NCBI RefSeq assembly: GCF_000373565.1
Contig: NZ_KB891804.1
Location: 172,134 to 236,133, forward strand
Direction: 5' to 3'
DNA from: Streptomyces sp. HmicA12
GTDB taxonomy: Bacteria > Actinomycetota > Actinomycetes > Streptomycetales > Streptomycetaceae
DNA: 64,000 nucleotides
Numbering within the stretch: position 1 is the first letter of the stretch; every line of letters begins with the position of its first letter. Below are positions 44,032-52,596 of this stretch, in pieces. The position numbers and the translations under genes were made by a program. The notes under the pieces are model-generated. The model saw only the letters and a list, made by a program, of their open reading frames with translations. It did no database searches and was not told where the DNA came from.

Positions 44032-47000
44032 ATGAGACCCATATCCAGGCGCCGGTACCTCCCGGCCGCAACCGCGCTGACCATGGCGCTCACCGGGTGG
44101 GCAGGGGTGTCGGCCACCGCGGCGGGCGCCTCCGCGCCGGCCGGGCCGGCGAGCGGCTCCGACGCACGGTCGTACGACGTCACCCTGGTCACGGGCGATG
44201 TCGTGCACTACACCGACCTGCCCGGCCGCCGCGACATCGTCACGGTCGATCAGGCCGACGAGGACGGCGGCGGGGTGCAGGTGCAGACCCGCGGCGACGA
44301 CACCTACGTCGTCCCGACGGCGGCGATGCCCCTGCTGGCCGCCGACAAGCTGGACCCGCGCCTGTTCAACGTCACCGAGCTGGTGGCCATGGGGTACGAC
44401 GACGCGCACGCCGGTTCCGTGCCGCTGATCGCGACGGCGCCCCGGGACGCCCGGTCCGCCCGGCCCCCGGCCGCCCCGAAGGGCGCCGCGAAGGTCCGCA
44501 CGCTGACGTCGATCGACGCGACCGCGCTGCACACGGACAAGGACGACGCCTCCGAGTTCTGGAAGGACATCGCCCCCGGCAAGGCCCCGCGCACCTTCGA
44601 CGGCGGCATCGGCAAGCTGTGGCTGGACGGGAAGGTGAAGGCATCCCTCGCCGACGAGACCGCGCGGATCAAGGCGACCGACGCCTGGCAGAAGGGCTTT
44701 GACGGTACGGGCGTGAAGGTCGCGGTGCTCGACACCGGCGCCGACCTCGACCACCCGGACCTCGTGGGCCAGGTCGACGCGTCGAAGAGCTTCGTGGCCG
44801 GTGAGGGCGTCGACGACGGCAACGGCCACGGCACCCACACCGCCTCCACCATCGCCGGCACCGGCGCCGCCTCCGACGGCAAGGAGAAGGGCGCGGCCCC
44901 GGGCGCGCGCCTGCTGATCGGCAAGGTGCTCTCCAACGCCAGTACGGGCAACGAGTCCGACGCGATCGCCGGAATGGAGTGGGCCAAGGAACAGGGCGCC
45001 GCCATCGTCTCGATGAGCCTCGGCTCGCCCGACGGCTCCGACGGCCTGGACCCGACGTCGCAGGCCGTGAACGCCCTGTCGGCCGACGGCGGCCCGCTGT
45101 ACGTGATCGCCGCGGGCAACGCCTACGACCAGGGCACCATCGGCACCCCGGGCGCCGCGGCCTCCGCACTGACCGTGGCCGCCGTCGACCGCGACGACGA
45201 GCGCGCCGACTTCTCCAGCCAGGGCCCGCTCATCGGGTCCTACGGTCTCAAGCCCGACGTCTCGGCGCCCGGCGTGGACGTCACCGCCGCCGCCTCCCAG
45301 TCGGTGCCGGGCTGGACCGGCGGCCTGTACCGGACGATGAGCGGCACGTCGATGGCCACGCCGCTCGTCGCGGGCACGGCCGCGATCCTGAAGCAGCGGC
45401 ACCCCGACTGGAGCGGCGCGCGCGTCAAGGCCGCGCTGATGACCACCGCGCACCGGACGGGCGAGACACCGTACGAGTCCGGCACCGGCCGGGTCGACGT
45501 GTCCGCCGCACTGGACACGACCATCGAGGCGACGGGTTCCGTCGAGGCCGCCGTGTACAAGTGGCCCAACGCCGACGCCAAGTCGGCCTCGCGCACGATC
45601 GGTTACCGCAACGACGGCGACACGGACGTCACCCTCGACCTCGCCACGGGCACGGCCGACGACGCGTACTCCCTGTCCGCCTCCTCGGTGAAGGTCCCGG
45701 CGCACGGCACCGCCGAGGTCACCCTCACCCTCGACCCGGCGAAGGCCGCCGCGGGCACCATGTACTCCGGCCAGGTCACCGCCACGGACGCCGCCTCGCA
45801 CTCCGTGGTGGCGCACACGGGTTTCGCGCTGTTCAAGGAGCGGGAGGCGTACGACCTCACCATCAAGGTGAAGGACCGCGAAGGGAATCCCACCGCCGAC
45901 ACGGTGGCCTTCTACGACCCCACCGCGGACGAGCCCAGGTACATCGCCGTCGACGCCGACGGCGAGACCACCCTGCGCCTGCCCCCGGGCCGCTACTCGG
46001 CCTCCTCGTACATGGACGTGCCCGGCGAGAGCTCCGACTCGCTCGGTGAGGCGCTGCTGCTCTCGCCCGAGGTCACCCTGGACGCCGCCCATCCGAACGG
46101 CACCGCGGTCCTCGACGCCCGTACGGCACGCAAGGTGTCGGCGGTTCCCGAGCGCGAGAGCGAGACGACGCAGACGGTCTTCGGCCTCTCCCGCGACTTC
46201 GCCGACCCCGCTGCCACGGACTGGTCCAGCTCCCTGCTGCTGCCCGCCAAGTACGACTCCGTCTACCTGACGCCGACCGAGAAGGTCGCCGACGGGTCGA
46301 TGAAGGCGTTCATGAACTGGCGCATGCGGCAGAAGGCGCTCGACGCCGAGACCGGCGGCGGCCACGAGATCACCCTGGACCCGCAAGGGGGGACCGCCTA
46401 CCACGACGGTGGCCACACCCTTCGCACGGTGTACGCGGGCCAGGGCGCGGCGGCCGACTACGACGGCCTGGACGCGCGCGGCAAGGCGGTCGTGATCGAC
46501 CGCAGCGACGCCGTGACCGCGAACGCGCGGGCCAAGGCGGCGGCGGACGCCGGCGCGGCGATGCTGATCGTCGCCAACGACGCGCGCGGCCGCCTCTACC
46601 AGACGTACAGCGGCGCCGGTGACGTCACCATCGCGTCCGTGGCACAGCGGGACGGCGCCCGCCTGATCGCGGAGGCCGAGGCGGGACGCGGCGGAACACT
46701 CCATGTGACGCAGCGTCAATACCCGGACTACACCTACGATTTGTTGAAGAAATTCGACGGCGGCATCCCGGCGTCGTCCCTCACCTACCGTCCGGACAAC
46801 AGCGACCTGGCCCGCGTGAACAACAGCTTCTACGCTCCGGCGGGCACCCTCGGCGTCGGCGGGCGCTACTTCGCACCGAAGTGGGGCCCCGCCCTGGGCG
46901 GCGACGCGTACGAGCAGTACGGGCGCACCGTCATCGAGTACGTCACCCCGGATGCGGGCGATGTCGGCACCTGGTGGGAGCAGCACGAGGGGCTCGGCGA

Positions 47001-47721
47001 CGCCGCGGGCTACTACGAGAGCGGCTACGCGCCGTCGTACACGACGGGACACCCCTACGAGGGAGCGTGGTTCAAGCCGGTCCAGGCCCCGCGCCTGGGC
47101 ACCGACTACGCCGCCTCCTACACCCGCACCGGCACCCTTCAGTGGAACATCCCGATGCTGTCCGGCGGCGACGACGGCCACACCGGACGCGGTGGCACGG
47201 CGCAGACCGCGCTGTACCGCGGCGACACCCAGGTGGCCAAGGCCAACTCCCGGGCGGGACGGGCCTCCAGCCTCCCCGCGGGCTCGTACGAGCTGGTGGC
47301 GACCGGACAGCGCACCGGCTCCGCCTGGCAGACGTCCACGAGCACGCGCACGACATGGGGCTTCGACCTCGCGCCGAAGGCCGACGGTCCGCTCCGCGCC
47401 GACCTTCCGCTGCTGAACCTGGGCTACGACGTCGACACGGACCTGCGGGGTGCGGTACGCGCCGGCTCACGCCTCGAACTGGGTCTGCACGCCGAGACGT
47501 TCCCCGGTGACGTGACGGCGGACGAGGCCTCGCTCCAGGTGTCGTACGACGAGGGGACGACCTGGCGGGACGCGAAGCTGAAGCGGACCGGCGACGGCCG
47601 GTGGACGACGGCCCTGAGCACGCCGCGCGGCGCGACCTCGGTGTCGCTGCGCGCCACGGCCGACGCCCCCGGCGGACTCACCGTCCAGCAGGACGTCGTC
47701 AGGGCGGTCCTGCTGCGGTGA
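44032..47721 (+). CDS. Large secreted S8 (subtilisin-like) serine protease with PA-type insert
   Basis: 1229 residues. Signal: RRRYLPAATALTMALTGWAG, cleaved near ASA. Then a propeptide-like region to about 220. Catalytic triad: Asp234 (VAVLDTGADLDHPDL), His266 (GNGHGTHTASTIAG), Ser440 (MSGTSMATPLVAG); oxyanion Asn in YVIAAGNAYDQG. After 500 come beta-sandwich domains (TDVTLDLATGTADDAYSLSA). A protease-associated (PA)-type insert lies near 800-870 (GKAVVIDRSDAVTANARAKA). The C-terminal part has more beta-sandwiches. It degrades extracellular protein; many Streptomyces have several. A strong terminator follows. Confidence 0.93.
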   Translation: MRPISRRRYLPAATALTMALTGWAGVSATAAGASAPAGPASGSDARSYDVTLVTGDVVHYTDLPGRRDIVTVDQADEDGGGVQVQTRGDDTYVVPTAAMPLLAADKLDPRLFNVTELVAMGYDDAHAGSVPLIATAPRDARSARPPAAPKGAAKVRTLTSIDATALHTDKDDASEFWKDIAPGKAPRTFDGGIGKLWLDGKVKASLADETARIKATDAWQKGFDGTGVKVAVLDTGADLDHPDLVGQVDASKSFVAGEGVDDGNGHGTHTASTIAGTGAASDGKEKGAAPGARLLIGKVLSNASTGNESDAIAGMEWAKEQGAAIVSMSLGSPDGSDGLDPTSQAVNALSADGGPLYVIAAGNAYDQGTIGTPGAAASALTVAAVDRDDERADFSSQGPLIGSYGLKPDVSAPGVDVTAAASQSVPGWTGGLYRTMSGTSMATPLVAGTAAILKQRHPDWSGARVKAALMTTAHRTGETPYESGTGRVDVSAALDTTIEATGSVEAAVYKWPNADAKSASRTIGYRNDGDTDVTLDLATGTADDAYSLSASSVKVPAHGTAEVTLTLDPAKAAAGTMYSGQVTATDAASHSVVAHTGFALFKEREAYDLTIKVKDREGNPTADTVAFYDPTADEPRYIAVDADGETTLRLPPGRYSASSYMDVPGESSDSLGEALLLSPEVTLDAAHPNGTAVLDARTARKVSAVPERESETTQTVFGLSRDFADPAATDWSSSLLLPAKYDSVYLTPTEKVADGSMKAFMNWRMRQKALDAETGGGHEITLDPQGGTAYHDGGHTLRTVYAGQGAAADYDGLDARGKAVVIDRSDAVTANARAKAAADAGAAMLIVANDARGRLYQTYSGAGDVTIASVAQRDGARLIAEAEAGRGGTLHVTQRQYPDYTYDLLKKFDGGIPASSLTYRPDNSDLARVNNSFYAPAGTLGVGGRYFAPKWGPALGGDAYEQYGRTVIEYVTPDAGDVGTWWEQHEGLGDAAGYYESGYAPSYTTGHPYEGAWFKPVQAPRLGTDYAASYTRTGTLQWNIPMLSGGDDGHTGRGGTAQTALYRGDTQVAKANSRAGRASSLPAGSYELVATGQRTGSAWQTSTSTRTTWGFDLAPKADGPLRADLPLLNLGYDVDTDLRGAVRAGSRLELGLHAETFPGDVTADEASLQVSYDEGTTWRDAKLKRTGDGRWTTALSTPRGATSVSLRATADAPGGLTVQQDVVRAVLLR

Positions 47722-47732
47722 GCCGAGGCATG

Positions 47733-47780
47733 GGTGTGACGGACCGGCGGTCCGGAGGGGGACCGCCGGCCCGTCACACC
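47733..47780. terminator. Strong bidirectional hairpin terminator
   Basis: GGTGTGACGG pairs with CCGTCACACC and the inner ACCGGCGGTCC pairs with GGACCGCCGG. The right arm contains the stop codon of the minus-strand regulator gene (TGA at 47774-47776). Confidence 0.88.
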
Positions 47781-48790
47781 CAGCCGTTCTCCCGTGCGTA
47801 CCAGCCCAGTTGGAGGCGGGTGGTTGCCCCGGCCCCGGCCATCAGCACCTGCAGCCGGCGCTGCAGAGTCCGTACGGACATCTCCAGCTGCCCGGCCACC
47901 GCGGTGTCGGTGAGCCCGGCGAGCAGCAGCCGCAGGATGTCCGCGTCGACCGGGTCGATACCGGTGCCCCGCTGATCCTGGTACGGCCGGCCCCGCTCCC
48001 ACACCAGCTCGAACAACTCCCGTGCCACGTGGGCGAGTCCGCCGCGCAGCACGACCGCCGGATCCACGTCGGCCTCCCTGCCGTGCAGCGGCAGCATCGC
48101 CACCTCGTCGTCGCACAGGATCAGCTTGTACGGGACCTCGGTGACCGTCCGCACCCGCACGCCGTCGGCCAGCGACTGGGTCACGTGCGCGGCGGCACCC
48201 GGCTCGCGCAGGAACCCCTGGTCGATCACGGCCCGCACCCGCACGTCACGGGCGATGGCCGTCACCTCCTCGCTGTCCGCCGGGGTGACCGCGCGGGGCG
48301 CGCCCGCGGAGAAGATGTCGACGGTGCGCCGGGCGGACAGCTGGAGCTGGAGATAGCGGACACGGATCGCCTCGGTCCCCTCGACGACCTCCACGAGCTC
48401 GCGCTGCGCCCGGTCCGCGGTGGCCATGCGGTACGTCTCCGAGAGCCGCGCCACGACGAGCTCGGCGCGCTGCAGGCGTTCGCGGTGGGCGGCGAGTTCG
48501 GCCCCCAGCGCCACGGCCGGGGGCGCCGCCGTGTACCGCCGCCCGTCACCCGCCCGGGCCACCAGCCCCCGGCCCACCAGCGAGCCGAGCGCCTCGCCCA
48601 CCCGGTCGCCGGGCAGCGCGACCATGCCGGCCACCTGCTCGGACGGCACCGAGGGAAACGCGATCAGCGCCTGGTAGACGGCGTCCTCGTCCGCCGTGAG
48701 TCCAAGATCCTCAAGGCCCACTGCCGTCCTCACTCCTGCCCGTATCGAACTGTTGTGCCTGAAGTGTCGCAGGGGTCGACGGTCAAGCAC
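47774..48790 (-). CDS. TrmB-like/LuxR-HTH transcriptional regulator
   Basis: 338 residues. N-terminal winged HTH: LEDLGLTADEDAVYQALIAF, EQVAGMVALPGDRVGEALGS, GRGLVARAGDGRRYTAAPP. Then a helical linker and an effector domain (DIFSAGAPRAVTPADSEEVT, YKLILCDDEVAMLPLHG). C-terminal LuxR-type HTH: ILRLLLAGLTDTAVAGQLEM, SVRTLQRRLQVLMAGAG. This TrmB-plus-LuxR fold is common in Streptomyces near secreted enzymes. Convergent with the protease gene, sharing its terminator. It may regulate nearby extracellular enzymes (inference). Confidence 0.85.
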   Translation of the reverse strand: MLDRRPLRHFRHNSSIRAGVRTAVGLEDLGLTADEDAVYQALIAFPSVPSEQVAGMVALPGDRVGEALGSLVGRGLVARAGDGRRYTAAPPAVALGAELAAHRERLQRAELVVARLSETYRMATADRAQRELVEVVEGTEAIRVRYLQLQLSARRTVDIFSAGAPRAVTPADSEEVTAIARDVRVRAVIDQGFLREPGAAAHVTQSLADGVRVRTVTEVPYKLILCDDEVAMLPLHGREADVDPAVVLRGGLAHVARELFELVWERGRPYQDQRGTGIDPVDADILRLLLAGLTDTAVAGQLEMSVRTLQRRLQVLMAGAGATTRLQLGWYARENGWV

Positions 48791-48830
48791 ACGGTGAGGG
48801 AACGTACGAGTCCCCGCGCCTTCCGCGCGC

Positions 48831-49904
48831 CTACTGGCCGGACGGTGTCGTCCTCGACGGCACCATCACGCCGTCGGCGGCGCTCGGGGTCCGGCCCGTC
48901 GCCGACACCCGCTGCGCCTGAGGCGAGCACCCGAACCAGCGGCGGCACGAGCGGCTGAAGCTGCTCTGCTCGCTGTATCCGAGGACGTCGGCCAACTGCG
49001 CGAGCGGCATGTCGGTGGTGCGCAGATAGCGGTCCGCGAGTTCGCGGCGCACATCGTCGACGATCTCCTGGAAGGTCGTGCCGTGGGTGGCCAACTGCCT
49101 CTGCAGGGTGCGGGGGTGGAGGGCGAAGCTCTCCGCCACGTCCTCCAGGCTGAACCGCCGGGTGGGCAGCGACCGCTTGACAGTGCTGCGCACCTCGGCG
49201 GGCAGGCCGTTGCCGATGGCGCCGCCGACCACGCCGCTCAGGTACTCCAGGACCAGCCTGCGCACCGCCGGGTCGCTGCCCTCGACCGGGCGGCCCAGCA
49301 CATCGGCCGCGAAGCGGAAGCCCCAGTGATCCTCTTCGGCCGACACCGGGCAGCCGAAGTGGCTTTCGTACGTGGCGATGGGGGCCGCGGGCCGGTGGAG
49401 GAACGAGACGCTGATCGGGCTGAATTCGGGCCCGATCAGCACCCGGAAGATCTGCAGCGTGGTTCCCAGGGACAGTTCGCCGATCTGGGCCACGTCGATC
49501 AGCTTGCGCTGCACGCGCGGGCGGATCCGGAAGTGGTACTCGGCCACCGTGCCCGCCGGCTCCACGGCGATCTCGATCGCCGGGCTGTACTGGTACAGGA
49601 ACCGGCCGATCCCTTCGAGCGCGTCGCCCACCGAGCCGGCGTGCCGCCCGATCACACCGACCGGGCCGAGGATGTCCAGGCCCTGATGGGTGGAGAGCCG
49701 TAGCCCGAAGTCGGGGCGGTCGAGCCCTCTGGCCGCGAGGTCGAGGGCCGTCACGAGCGCACGGTAGGGGATGTACTCGTCCGGGTCCTCGACCACCTCG
49801 GGCCGGATGCCCGCCTGCCGCAGCAGCGGACTCGGCTCACCGCCGAGCGAACTCACCAGCGCGGGAAAGCCGGTGAGGGAACTGGAACGGATCAGCGAGC
49901 TCAT
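48831..49904 (-). CDS. AraC-family regulator with arabinose-binding-like N terminus
   Basis: 357 residues. The N-terminal 180 match the Arabinose_bd regulator subgroup (SSSLTGFPALVSSLGGEPSP, LLRQAGIRPEVVEDPDEYIP, LRLSTHQGLDILGPVGVIGR). The C-terminal 100 are the AraC HTH pair: RRFSLEDVAESFALHPRTLQ, RQLATHGTTFQEIVDDVRRE, QLADVLGYSEQSSFSRSCRR, WFGCSP. Start is the ATG at 49904. Divergent from the SDR gene at 50047; the gap holds a 20-bp motif that recurs three times at 57.9 kb. Likely the activator of the whole 50-59.5 kb catabolic set. Confidence 0.9.
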   Translation of the reverse strand: MSSLIRSSSLTGFPALVSSLGGEPSPLLRQAGIRPEVVEDPDEYIPYRALVTALDLAARGLDRPDFGLRLSTHQGLDILGPVGVIGRHAGSVGDALEGIGRFLYQYSPAIEIAVEPAGTVAEYHFRIRPRVQRKLIDVAQIGELSLGTTLQIFRVLIGPEFSPISVSFLHRPAAPIATYESHFGCPVSAEEDHWGFRFAADVLGRPVEGSDPAVRRLVLEYLSGVVGGAIGNGLPAEVRSTVKRSLPTRRFSLEDVAESFALHPRTLQRQLATHGTTFQEIVDDVRRELADRYLRTTDMPLAQLADVLGYSEQSSFSRSCRRWFGCSPQAQRVSATGRTPSAADGVMVPSRTTPSGQ

Positions 49905-49923
49905 GTCGCCAAGTGTCAAATTC

Positions 49924-49943
49924 TTGTCGTCCCACGTCAAGAC
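49924..49943 (+). promoter_or_regulatory. Shared 20-bp motif, copy D (candidate AraC site)
   Basis: TTGTCGTCCCACGTCAAGAC, in the form TTGTCG-N7-TCAAGAC. Lies 20 bp before the AraC start and 104 bp before the SDR start. The same pattern occurs three times at 57861-57969 in the next divergent intergenic region. Confidence 0.6.
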
Positions 49944-50046
49944 GTGACGGGCGAGGCGTCGCAAGCTGGGGCCACTGACCATCCCGGTCACCAACCCGGT
50001 CACCATCTCGGTCACCGTCCCGGATCCGGCGCAAGGGAGCCCTCGG

Positions 50047-50763
50047 ATGCCCGTCGACTTCGACGTATCAGGCAAGCACGTCCTCATCACCGGTGGTCGT
50101 GGCGGTATCGGCGGCGCCATCGCGGCGGCCTTCGTCGACGCCGGCGCGCACGTGGTCGCCACCGACGTCTCACCGGTACCGGCCGAGCCCCGCAAGGGGA
50201 TCGACGACCGCCTGCTCGACGTCCGCGACGCCGCCGCCGTACGCGCCCTCGCCGAGGACCTGGACCGGCTCGACGTGCTGGTGCAGTGCGCGGGCCGCGC
50301 CGCGCCGATGGAGGAGTACGAGCTCGCCACGTTCGAGGAGATCGTCGGCATTCACCTGACGGGGTCGTTCTCGGTGGCGACCGCGCTGCGTCCCCTGCTC
50401 GCGGCCTCCGGCGGCAGCGTCATCAACGTCGGCTCGATGTACAGCTACTTCGGTTCCCCGCTGGTGCCCGCCTACGGCGCCGCGAAGGCCGGCATCGTCC
50501 AGCTCACCAAGACCCTCGCCCTCGCCTGGGCCGCCGAGGGCGTCCGCGTCAACGGCATCGCGCCGGGCTGGATCCGCACCGCGCTCACCGCACCGCTCGC
50601 CGACGTGCCGGAGGCGGCGCAGGCGATCGTCAGCCGCATCCCGGGCGGGCAGCTCAGCGAGCCGGAGGAGCTGGCCGGCACCGCCCTGTTCCTCGCCTCC
50701 CCGGCCGCCCGCCTGATCAACGGCGTGACCATCCCGGTCGACGGCGGATACAGCGCGAGCTGA
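50047..50763 (+). CDS. Short-chain dehydrogenase/reductase
   Basis: 238 residues, classical SDR. Cofactor motif HVLITGGRGGIGGAIAAAF, then VATDVSPVPAE and NVGSMYSYFGSPLVPAYGAA with the catalytic Ser, Tyr and Lys (YGAAKAGIVQ); LASPAARLINGVTIPVDGGY at the end. Oxidises an alcohol or reduces a ketone, probably NAD-linked (the Asp in VATDVS would fit NAD). First gene of the cluster, transcribed away from the AraC regulator. Confidence 0.93.
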   Translation: MPVDFDVSGKHVLITGGRGGIGGAIAAAFVDAGAHVVATDVSPVPAEPRKGIDDRLLDVRDAAAVRALAEDLDRLDVLVQCAGRAAPMEEYELATFEEIVGIHLTGSFSVATALRPLLAASGGSVINVGSMYSYFGSPLVPAYGAAKAGIVQLTKTLALAWAAEGVRVNGIAPGWIRTALTAPLADVPEAAQAIVSRIPGGQLSEPEELAGTALFLASPAARLINGVTIPVDGGYSAS

Positions 50764-50814
50764 CCCGCGTCCCGTTCGGTCCACCCCCTGCCGTTCCGTC
50801 GAATGAGGAACCCC

Positions 50815-51903
50815 ATGACGATGCAAGCGGTACTCCTGAAGGACGACGCCCTCGAACTCGCCGAGGTACCCGTCCCCGAGCCCGGCCCGGGCGAGGTCCT
50901 GGTGAAGACCCTCGCCAACGGCATCTGCGGCTCGGACCTGCACTGCGTGTCCCACAGCCGCGACCTGGCCGCCGGTGTGAAGGCCGTGACCGGCGCCGAC
51001 CTGCTCGACCCGGACCGGCCGGTCGTGATGGGCCACGAGTTCTGCGCCGAGGTGGTGCGGAGCGGCCCGGGCACCCAGGGCACCTTCGCACCCGGAACCC
51101 GTGTCGTGTCGCCGCCGGTGCTGGCCAGGTCCGTCCCGGTCAACCTCGGCTTCGGCGGCGTCGAGGCGCCCGGCGGCTACGCCGAGTACATGGTGCTCAC
51201 CGAGGCGCTGATGATGCCGGTGCCCGATCACCTGTCCAGCGAAGTGGCCTCGCTCACCGAGCCGTTGGCGGTGGCGCTGCACGCGGTGAACCGCGGCGCC
51301 CTCGGTGCGGACGATGTCCCCGTCGTCATCGGCTGCGGCCCCATCGGCCTCGCCGTCATCGCCGTACTGAAGATGCGCGGCGTCGGCCCGGTCATCGCCG
51401 CCGACTTCTCCCCGGCGCGGCGTGCGCTGGCCGCCGAGATGGGCGCCGACATCGTCGTCGACCCGCGCGAGACGTCGCCGTACGACTCCTGGCACGAGGC
51501 CGCGGCCGTCGACGACCCGGCCCGGTACGGCCGCCAGACGGCGCTCTTCCCCGAGCTGCCGTTCCGCCCGTCGGTGGTCTTCGAGTGCGTCGGCGTGCCC
51601 GGCCTCATCCAGCAGGTGCTCGCCGGCGCCCCCGCCTGTTCACGGGTCATCGTCGCGGGCCTGTGCATGGCCGAGGACCGGTTCCTGCCGACGTTCGGCA
51701 TCCTCAAGGAGATCGACCTGGTCTTCTCGCTCTACTACACGGTCCAGGAGTTCGCGCAGACCCTCGCCCACCTCGCCGCCGGGGAACTGCGTGCCGAGCC
51801 GCTCATCACCGGTCGGGTCGGCCTGGACGGGGTCGCGGACGCCTGCCGGAGTCTCGCCGATCCCGAGAAGGACGCCAAGATCCTGATCGTCCCCGGGCTC
51901 TGA
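50815..51903 (+). CDS. Zinc-dependent alcohol dehydrogenase (MDR superfamily)
   Basis: 362 residues. Catalytic zinc ligands in ANGICGSDLHCVS and VVMGHEFCAEVV; Rossmann VVIGCGPIGLAVIAVLKMRG. The usual four-cysteine structural-zinc loop is absent: the segment APGTRVVSPPVLARSVPVNL has no cysteine, so this is a form without the second zinc. It oxidises an alcohol, diol or polyol. Start at the ATG at 50815 (GAGGA upstream). It lies 52 bp after the SDR gene and before the cupin gene; the three are likely one operon. Confidence 0.92.
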   Translation: MTMQAVLLKDDALELAEVPVPEPGPGEVLVKTLANGICGSDLHCVSHSRDLAAGVKAVTGADLLDPDRPVVMGHEFCAEVVRSGPGTQGTFAPGTRVVSPPVLARSVPVNLGFGGVEAPGGYAEYMVLTEALMMPVPDHLSSEVASLTEPLAVALHAVNRGALGADDVPVVIGCGPIGLAVIAVLKMRGVGPVIAADFSPARRALAAEMGADIVVDPRETSPYDSWHEAAAVDDPARYGRQTALFPELPFRPSVVFECVGVPGLIQQVLAGAPACSRVIVAGLCMAEDRFLPTFGILKEIDLVFSLYYTVQEFAQTLAHLAAGELRAEPLITGRVGLDGVADACRSLADPEKDAKILIVPGL

Positions 51904-51948
51904 TTCCTTCAACTCCCTTACGAAACAACCCAATTGAGGAGACCGCAG

Positions 51949-52485
51949 ATGGCCGACCAGCCCTCCGCCGCCAAGCTTCCCGTCATGTCGCTCCCGCAGG
52001 GCGAACTGCTGACGCTGAACGTCAACGACATCCCCGTCATCAAGGACTCGCTCGGCCCGGGCATCCACTACCAGCCGCTGTTCCTCGACCCCGAGGTCGG
52101 CGTCTGGGTGGTGCTCGCCCACTTCGCCCCGGGCGCCGAACTCCCCATCCACCTGCACACCGGCGCCGTGCACGCGTACACCCTCAAGGGCTCGTGGGCG
52201 TACCGCGAGTACCCGGACCAGCCGCAGATCGAGGGCTCGTACCTGTACGAGCCCGGCGCCTCGGTCCACAAGCTGTTCGTGCCCGACACCAACACCGAGG
52301 ACACGGTCGTCCTGTACGTCGTCTACGGCGCCAACATCAACTTCACGGACGAGGGCCAGTTCCACTCCGTGCTCGACGCCGTGACCATCCAGGGCCTGAC
52401 CCGGCAGCTGTCCGCCGCACAGGGCCTCGACGTCAACTACCTGACGGGTGGCGCCGCCCGCTACGCCGCCCCCAAGGAGGCATGA
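51949..52485 (+). CDS. Cupin protein, 2,4'-dihydroxyacetophenone dioxygenase family
   Basis: 178 residues, a single cupin domain: the metal-ligand region LPIHLHTGAVHAYTLKGSWA has the H-x-H pattern, then EYPDQPQIEGSYLYEPGAS and VHKLFVPD. It fits the family that cleaves a C-C bond of a hydroxyl-aryl ketone with O2, but several such proteins have no proven activity. The ATG at 51949 has GAGGAGA ahead of it. Third gene of the operon, closed by a strong hairpin. Confidence 0.82.
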   Translation: MADQPSAAKLPVMSLPQGELLTLNVNDIPVIKDSLGPGIHYQPLFLDPEVGVWVVLAHFAPGAELPIHLHTGAVHAYTLKGSWAYREYPDQPQIEGSYLYEPGASVHKLFVPDTNTEDTVVLYVVYGANINFTDEGQFHSVLDAVTIQGLTRQLSAAQGLDVNYLTGGAARYAAPKEA

Positions 52486-52502
52486 GCCGCACAGGCAGGA
52501 CG

Positions 52503-52541
52503 CGGGGGCCGGACGGGAGCACGCGCTTCCGTCCGGCCCCC
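52503..52541. terminator. Hairpin terminator after the cupin gene
   Basis: GGGGGCCGGACGG pairs with CCGTCCGGCCCCC, with AGCACGCGCT in the loop. It separates the cupin operon from the DUF1254 gene, which therefore may have its own promoter. Confidence 0.85.
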
Positions 52542-52596
52542 ACGTCATGGGACCGCGCAGTGCCATCGACCACGTAACACGTAAGGAGAAAGGTCC